A program made the translations under genes and the position numbers. From contig JAKAVX010000213.1 of the NCBI GenBank assembly GCA_021827465.1, positions 1-5,492 of the forward strand: DNA of 5,492 bases. Reading direction: 5' to 3'. This document shows, in pieces, positions 1 to 5,492 of this stretch. This stretch comes from Deltaproteobacteria bacterium. GTDB taxonomy: Bacteria; Desulfobacterota_B; Binatia; Binatales; Binataceae. The stretch's first letter is position 1; each line of letters starts with the position of its first letter. The notes under the pieces are model-generated. The model saw nothing but the letters and a program-made list of their open reading frames with translations, did not search any database and had not been told where the DNA came from.

Positions 1-1647
<1,647 letters not shown>

Positions 1648-1665
1648 CCGAAACGGCGAAAGAGC

Positions 1666-1673
1666 GGAAGGGA
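1666..1673 (+). promoter_or_regulatory. Shine-Dalgarno-like GGAAGGGA not placed for folP
   Basis: This is a strong anti-16S match, but it lies 36 bases before the only plausible folP start (ATG 1710), too far for direct initiation. It lies 7 bases before TTG 1681, the start of a 10-codon ORF. It may serve that ORF, or may be a chance purine run between the genes. Confidence 0.4.
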
Positions 1674-1680
1674 TACCCAG

Positions 1681-1713
1681 TTGCGGCGCTCATCTGCCGA
1701 TGCTCGTGAATGA
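1681..1713 (+). CDS. Possible 10-codon leader ORF translationally coupled to folP
   Basis: A TTG start at 1681 sits 7 bases after GGAAGGGA. It reads ten codons (M-RRSSADARE) to TGA at 1711-1713, which overlaps the folP ATG as ATGA. That geometry is typical of translational coupling, and it would explain how folP is translated without a good Shine-Dalgarno of its own. The peptide resembles nothing I recognise and has no run of one amino acid that would suggest attenuation. An ORF this short can arise by chance, and TTG is a weak start, so this is a hypothesis only. Confidence 0.25.
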   Translation: MRRSSADARE

Positions 1714-2594
1714 AACCTGCGGTTGCGCCCCGCCGATCGGATGAGCCGCGGCGACCCGGATCGCTCAGGCTCAAGGGCAACCTGACGATTCGCCTGCCCG
1801 CGGTGATGGGCGTCCTCAATGTAACGCCCGATTCGTTTTCCGATGGAGGCTGCTATTTCGACCGCGACCGCGCAGTCGCGCACGGGCTTGAGTTGATCCG
1901 GGCCGGCGCGGATATCATCGACGTGGGCGGCGAATCGACCCGCCCAGGGGCGCGCGAAGTTTCGGTGGACGACGAAATCGCGCGGGTGGTCCCGGTTATC
2001 GAGGCACTTGCCGCGAACGCCCGGGTTCCCGTCTCGATCGACACGCGCAAGGCGCCGGTGGCGCGGGCGGCGCTTTCGGGCGGTGCCCGAATCGTGAATG
2101 ACGTAAGTGGTCTCGTCTTCGATCCGGCGATGGCTGAGATGGTGGCGGAGGCCGACGCGGGGGTGGTGATAATGCACATGCGTGGGACGCCGGAAACGAT
2201 GATGCGGCTGGCGCGCTATCGTGACGTAGTCGCCGAGGTACGAGGATGGCTCAAAGCGCGTGCGGCGTGGGCCGAGAAGGCCGGAATCAGGCGCTCGCGC
2301 ATAATCGTCGATCCCGGCTTGGGCTTCGCCAAGACCGCAAATCACAACCTTAAATTGCTGGTCGCCTTGCCCCGCCTCTGCGCCCTCGGCTATCCGGTAT
2401 TGATAGGCGCTTCGCGCAAGAGCTTCATACGGCGAATTGCGGGAGCGGATCCCGCCGATGTGAGCTACGCAAGCGCGGCGGTAAGCGCGCTCGCGGTCGC
2501 CGCGGGAGCTTCGATCGTGCGGGTCCATGAACCGGGCGCCGCCCGCGCCGCGATCGCGATGGCGTCGGCGGTGGCCCGTCAGCGCCACCGCTAA
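1710..2594 (+). CDS. folP: Dihydropteroate synthase
   Basis: Cytosolic folate-pathway enzyme that joins p-aminobenzoate to 6-hydroxymethyl-dihydropterin diphosphate to give dihydropteroate; it is the sulfonamide target. The 294 residues form the expected TIM barrel. Family motifs in order: MGVLNVTPDSFSDGG (33-47, with Asn37); DVGGESTRPGA (71-81); SIDTRKA (109-115); NDVSG (130-134); DPGLGF (201-206); GASRKSF (233-239, Lys237); RVH (271-273). Pterin, pABA and phosphate contact residues are all present, and the Phe and Pro at known sulfonamide sites (Phe43, Pro79) are the sensitive type. RVH is followed by EPGAA rather than the common DVAE. The start is forced: an in-frame TGA at 1707-1709 touches ATG 1710, and no ATG, GTG or TTG follows until the conserved core. 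This leaves a basic N-terminus about 15 residues longer than in E. coli. No good Shine-Dalgarno lies just upstream. The function is certain, the start fairly so. Confidence 0.96.
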   Translation: MKPAVAPRRSDEPRRPGSLRLKGNLTIRLPAVMGVLNVTPDSFSDGGCYFDRDRAVAHGLELIRAGADIIDVGGESTRPGAREVSVDDEIARVVPVIEALAANARVPVSIDTRKAPVARAALSGGARIVNDVSGLVFDPAMAEMVAEADAGVVIMHMRGTPETMMRLARYRDVVAEVRGWLKARAAWAEKAGIRRSRIIVDPGLGFAKTANHNLKLLVALPRLCALGYPVLIGASRKSFIRRIAGADPADVSYASAAVSALAVAAGASIVRVHEPGAARAAIAMASAVARQRHR

Positions 2595-2602
2595 GAGGTA
2601 GG
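2593..2602 (+). promoter_or_regulatory. Ribosome binding site of cdaA
   Basis: The purine-rich AAGAGGTAGG overlaps the folP stop codon (TAA 2592-2594) and ends 9 bases before the cdaA ATG at 2612. It supports that start and suggests that cdaA is translated from the same message as folP. Confidence 0.65.
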
Positions 2603-2611
2603 CTGCCTTCG

Positions 2612-3364
2612 ATGCATCATTATCTACCGGTGCTGCCGCCGCCACGATGGCAGGACGTGATCGACATCCTGATCGTCGCCTACGTGATCTACCGGACCGC
2701 TCTGTTGATTCGGGGAACGCGGACGATGCAGATGGTCGTCGGGCTGGCGATCGTCGGAATCGCGTACGTGGCGTCGCAGGTCTTCGGGCTGTTCACGCTT
2801 AACTGGCTGCTTAATAATTTTCTCGGGTCCCTGTTCGTTATCCTGGTGGTGATCTTCCAGTCGGATATCAGGCGCGCGCTCACCCGGGTGGGGGCGGGGA
2901 CGTTTTTCGGCGCGCGCGCGACCACCGCCGGAATAGCCGAGGAGCTCGCAATGGCGGTGGCGTGGCTTTCGGCGCGCAGAATCGGAGCGCTTATCGTTAT
3001 CGAACAGGAGGACGGCCTGAACGAGTTCGTCGAAACCGGCCGGATGCTTTACAGCCGGGTCTCGCCCGAGCTTATCGAGACGATTTTCATGCGCGGTTCG
3101 CCGCTTCATGACGGGGCGGTCATAATCAAGGGCGATCAGATACTGGCCGCCTCGTGCGTGCTGTCGCTGTCGTCGAATCCCAACGTGAGCCTTGCGCTCG
3201 GCACCCGCCATCGCGCGGCGATCGGCATGACCGAGGATACCGACGCGGTCGTGCTCGTGGTCTCCGAGGAGGACGGCACCATCTCGATTGCGCGAAACGG
3301 CCAGCTCGAACGCGGACTCGAGCCCTCGGAGCTCCTCAGCACGCTGCGGAAGCTTCCGGCATGA
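2612..3364 (+). CDS. cdaA: Membrane diadenylate cyclase CdaA (c-di-AMP synthase)
   Basis: Condenses two ATP into cyclic di-AMP, a second messenger that controls osmolyte and potassium balance and cell-wall state. At 250 residues it is close to the Bacillus subtilis CdaA in length and layout. Three hydrophobic helices lie at about residues 15-33, 40-58 and 63-83. The third runs into IFQSDIRRALTRVG, where other members usually have IFQPEIRRAL. The cytosolic DAC (DisA_N) domain follows, with RRIGALIVIE (122-131), the catalytic HDGAVI motif (166-171, Asp167-Gly-Ala) and GTRHRAA (197-203), the two signatures needed for ATP and metal binding. It then has VVSEEDGTIS and ARNG near 216-230. The active site looks complete. 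The stop overlaps the cdaR start as ATGA (3361-3364), matching the physical partnership of the two products in Firmicutes. The older name is ybbP/dacA. The identification is secure; activity in this organism is inferred. Confidence 0.96.
   Translation: MHHYLPVLPPPRWQDVIDILIVAYVIYRTALLIRGTRTMQMVVGLAIVGIAYVASQVFGLFTLNWLLNNFLGSLFVILVVIFQSDIRRALTRVGAGTFFGARATTAGIAEELAMAVAWLSARRIGALIVIEQEDGLNEFVETGRMLYSRVSPELIETIFMRGSPLHDGAVIIKGDQILAASCVLSLSSNPNVSLALGTRHRAAIGMTEDTDAVVLVVSEEDGTISIARNGQLERGLEPSELLSTLRKLPA
3348..3352 (+). promoter_or_regulatory. Ribosome binding site of cdaR
   Basis: GGAAG lies inside the last codons of cdaA, 8 bases before ATG 3361. With the ATGA overlap it favours ATG 3361 over the in-frame GTG at 3484, which would start the protein right at its membrane helix. 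Confidence 0.6.
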
Positions 3365-4398
3365 GCACCGTCGAGCAAACACCCGGCACGGGCAAGACTG
3401 CGGCACCGCAAAGGTCCGGGGCGGACCCCGCCGAGCGGCAGAGCCTCGCGCGCCAGTCGCCAGCGGGTGAGCTATGGCGGCGCGTGTGCGGGAATATCGG
3501 GCTCAAGATTCTTTCGCTCGTGATTGCGATTGGGCTCTGGACTTTCGTCAATGCCGGCCAGCGCAGCGCGATCGAGTCGATACAGGTGCCGGTCAGCTAT
3601 CACGGCCTCGCCCGGGGGCTGGTTATCGTCAACAATCCCATCGACTTCGTGAAAATCCAGGTGATGGGGCCGCGCACGCTGCTTTCGCTGCTCGATCCCG
3701 AACGCCTCACGGTCAAACTCGACTTGTCTTCGATCGGACCCGGCCAGGCGTCGTTCAAGATCACGCCCGCGATGTTTGACGTTCCGCGCCAGACCAACGT
3801 GACCAGCGTTTCACCTTCGGAGGTGATGCTCGACGTGGACCGGATAGTCCGGCGCGACACCCCCGTGCGTCTCACGCTCGAAGGCAAAGTCGCCAAGGGT
3901 TACACGGTGCAGGCCGTCAAGGTCGAGCCCCCGGCCGTCAGGGTGATCGGACCGAGCCGCTACGTCGATCCGCTCGAAGCGATCGTGAGCAATCCGATCG
4001 ACGTAACTGGCGCCGCCGCCGACGTCGATCGCACGGTCGATCTCAAGAACCCCAAGGGCCTCGGGGTTGTGCTCTCGGTCGTAAAGGTCCAGGCGAGCAT
4101 CACTGTCAAGCAGAAGATCGCCGACCGCGAGTTTCGCAACGTCGAGCTTCAGGTCAAGGACAGCGGCTACAAGTACTGGATCGTGCCGAAGATCGGCACC
4201 GTTACCGTTCGCGGCCCGGAATTGCAGCTCGCGCAAGTCAACTCCGACGGCCTTCTCTACGTTGAGGCGAAAGATCTCCGTCCCGGCCTTCATTCGGTCA
4301 CGGTCCAGGTCAATCTGCCCGACGGTATCAAGCTGGTGCGCCAGTCGCCCGATACGGTTAAACTCAGACTCTATCGCGAGAAGATTTCCAGGAACTGA
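3361..4398 (+). CDS. cdaR: CdaA regulatory protein CdaR, YbbR-domain membrane protein
   Basis: Partner and regulator of CdaA; in Firmicutes it binds the cyclase through the membrane and tunes c-di-AMP output. The 345-residue protein has a polar N-terminal stretch of about 44 residues rich in Ala, Pro, Gln and Ser, and a single membrane helix (about 45-64, [20 protein letters not shown]). The rest should lie outside the cytoplasm and reads as three YbbR repeats, roughly 70-160, 168-250 and 255-340. Each repeat has the pattern of a beta-rich block followed by a V-x-V-x-G-P type segment: [22 protein letters not shown] and [10 protein letters not shown]. This is one repeat fewer than the four I recall for B. 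subtilis CdaR. The cytoplasmic extension is longer than the few residues usual before the helix; a GTG at 3484 (residue 42) would give the short form, but the ATGA overlap and GGAAG at 3348 favour the long form. It has no catalytic motif, as expected. The family is certain; the regulatory role is inferred from family and position. Confidence 0.93.
   Translation: MSTVEQTPGTGKTAAPQRSGADPAERQSLARQSPAGELWRRVCGNIGLKILSLVIAIGLWTFVNAGQRSAIESIQVPVSYHGLARGLVIVNNPIDFVKIQVMGPRTLLSLLDPERLTVKLDLSSIGPGQASFKITPAMFDVPRQTNVTSVSPSEVMLDVDRIVRRDTPVRLTLEGKVAKGYTVQAVKVEPPAVRVIGPSRYVDPLEAIVSNPIDVTGAAADVDRTVDLKNPKGLGVVLSVVKVQASITVKQKIADREFRNVELQVKDSGYKYWIVPKIGTVTVRGPELQLAQVNSDGLLYVEAKDLRPGLHSVTVQVNLPDGIKLVRQSPDTVKLRLYREKISRN
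4390..4393 (+). promoter_or_regulatory. Ribosome binding site of glmM
   Basis: AGGA within the last cdaR codons lies 9 bases before the glmM ATG at 4403. It supports this start and ties glmM translation to cdaR. Confidence 0.55.
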
Positions 4399-4402
4399 AC
4401 GG

Positions 4403-5492
4403 ATGGGTACGCGTCGCAGGTTGTTCGGCACTGACGGGATTAGAGGCGTGGCGAACGAAGAGCCAATCACGCCGGAAACCGCGCTTAGGCTCGGGCGCGC
4501 GCTCGCCCATGTTTTCAAGGAACACGCGAGACGTCATCGCCGAATCCTGATCGGCAAGGACACCCGGCTCTCGGGCTACATGATCGAGACTGCGATCGCC
4601 TCGGGAATCTGCTCGATGGGCGTGGACGTGTGGCTGGTCGGGCCGGTTCCGACGCCCGGAATCGCGTTTCTCACCCGCAGTATGCGCGCCGAGGCTGGCG
4701 TCGTCATCTCGGCCTCACACAATCCGTTTGAGGACAACGGGATCAAGTTTTTCTCGCGCGACGGCTTCAAGCTCGACGACGATCTCGAGCAGCGAATCGA
4801 GGATCTCGTCTTCGACGACAGCGCGCTTGCCCGCGCGCGTGCAACCGCCGGCGACATCGGCAAGGCCGCGCGTATCGACGACGCGCTCGGCCGCTACCTG
4901 GTGTTCCTCAAGACCTGCGTGCAGCGCGACGTCACCTTTGACGGTCTCAAGGTCGCCGTCGATTGCGCAAACGGCGCGGCCTACCGGGTCGGGCCCGAAG
5001 CGCTCGAGGAACTCGGCGCCGAGGTCTTCGCCCTCGGCGTTGAGCCCGACGGCACCAATATCAATCTCGGATGCGGCGCGGTTCATACCGGCGCGCTTCG
5101 CGAAACCGTCGTGCGCGAGCGATGCCACGTCGGAATCGCGCTCGACGGCGACGGCGACCGCGCAATCCTGGTGGACGAGCGCGGCGAGCTGTTCGACGGC
5201 GACGACGTGATGGCGCTGGTGGCGCGGCGGATGAGCCAGGCCGGAACGCTTCACGACAACACCGTCGTCGCGACCGTCATGAGCAATTTCGGACTCGAAC
5301 TTTCGCTGCGCCAGGCCGGAATCAAGCTTGTGCGCACGGAGGTCGGCGATCCCGCGGTGGTACGCGAGATGCGCGCGAATTCCTACAATCTCGGCGGCGA
5401 GCAGTCGGGCCACGTCATTTTCATGGACCATTCGACGACCGGCGACGGCCTCATCTCGGCGCTGATGGTTCTGTCGCAGATGGCGGAATCGG
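4403..5492 (+). CDS. glmM: Phosphoglucosamine mutase GlmM (3'-partial)
   Basis: Converts glucosamine-6-phosphate to glucosamine-1-phosphate on the way to UDP-GlcNAc, peptidoglycan and lipopolysaccharide. In Firmicutes it also binds CdaA and inhibits c-di-AMP synthesis. The 363 codons present begin with [17 protein letters not shown], the family's N-terminal signature; the usual length is about 450, so the C-terminal phosphate-binding domain lies beyond the window. Visible: GKDTRLSG (51-58); active-site loop ISASHNP with the phosphorylated serine as Ser105 (codon 4715-4717); metal loop DGDGDR (248-253); sugar-binding loop GGEQSGH (331-337); TTGDG (345-349). Two segments are unusual: VGDPAVV (314-320), where VGDRYV is normal, and CGAVHTG (224-230), where many relatives have a CGSxHPE-type sequence. 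No stop or frameshift is seen. It starts four bases after the cdaR stop. Codons are more often C-ending than in the genes upstream. The function is very likely, since every catalytic motif in the visible part is intact. Confidence 0.96.
   Translation, partial: MGTRRRLFGTDGIRGVANEEPITPETALRLGRALAHVFKEHARRHRRILIGKDTRLSGYMIETAIASGICSMGVDVWLVGPVPTPGIAFLTRSMRAEAGVVISASHNPFEDNGIKFFSRDGFKLDDDLEQRIEDLVFDDSALARARATAGDIGKAARIDDALGRYLVFLKTCVQRDVTFDGLKVAVDCANGAAYRVGPEALEELGAEVFALGVEPDGTNINLGCGAVHTGALRETVVRERCHVGIALDGDGDRAILVDERGELFDGDDVMALVARRMSQAGTLHDNTVVATVMSNFGLELSLRQAGIKLVRTEVGDPAVVREMRANSYNLGGEQSGHVIFMDHSTTGDGLISALMVLSQMAES

Noticed and set aside
1700..1744. A 14-codon ATG frame overlapping the folP start, containing Cys-Gly-Cys
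   Set aside because: It has no Shine-Dalgarno, is in the wrong frame, and overlaps folP by more than 30 bases; the TTG 1681 frame is a better leader candidate.
3154..3360. An upstream extension of cdaR starting at ATG 3154
   Set aside because: It would overlap cdaA by about 200 bases, translates to an Arg-rich string with no YbbR likeness, and ATG 3361 has an ATGA overlap and a Shine-Dalgarno.
2624..3406. A minus-strand frame of 260 codons opposite cdaA
   Set aside because: It is a shadow of cdaA, with Arg/His/Asp-rich composition and no motif.
3811..4518. A minus-strand frame of 235 codons across cdaR and the glmM start
   Set aside because: It overlaps two real genes and the gap between them, with no domain or ribosome site supporting it.
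4715..5431. A minus-strand frame of 238 codons opposite glmM
   Set aside because: It is a shadow of glmM, whose catalytic motifs are on the plus strand.

Overview
The window holds five tightly packed genes, all on the + strand and all recognisable: ftsH (5' end cut off by the window), folP, cdaA, cdaR (ybbR family) and glmM (3' end cut off). No RNA gene, mobile element, CRISPR array, promoter or convincing terminator was seen, and no stretch over 300 bases lacks a gene. The DNA is GC-rich (roughly 60-65% by eye). A c-di-AMP cyclase module sitting behind ftsH and folP, together with an FtsH close to the proteobacterial form, suggests a Gram-negative bacterium of the old Deltaproteobacteria type (Desulfobacterota/Geobacter-like, Myxococcota or Binatota-like). 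That assignment rests on gene order and protein resemblance recalled from memory, so it is tentative.

Layout: 1-1647 encodes the second membrane helix, AAA+ ATPase and zinc-protease domains of FtsH. A 62-base gap (1648-1709) separates it from folP (1710-2594, dihydropteroate synthase). This gap has the only real non-coding interest in the window: a strong Shine-Dalgarno sequence that is not placed for folP but is well placed for a 10-codon TTG-start ORF, whose stop overlaps the folP start as ATGA. After 17 bases comes cdaA (2612-3364, membrane diadenylate cyclase). cdaA overlaps cdaR (3361-4398) by four bases, and glmM starts four bases after cdaR ends (4403 to the window end).

How the genes fit together: CdaA makes c-di-AMP at the membrane. 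CdaR is its membrane-anchored regulatory partner, with YbbR domains outside the cytoplasm. GlmM makes glucosamine-1-phosphate for peptidoglycan and, in Firmicutes, binds and restrains CdaA. The three genes are arranged for coupled translation. FolP (folate synthesis) and FtsH (membrane protein quality control) are upstream members of the probable operon.

The window is mostly a conserved housekeeping operon of known type, and I found no evidence for an undescribed system. The points most worth a second look are the possible leader ORF and RNA fold before folP, an unusual VGDPAVV segment in GlmM where VGDRYV is usual, and the long cytoplasmic N-terminus of CdaR.
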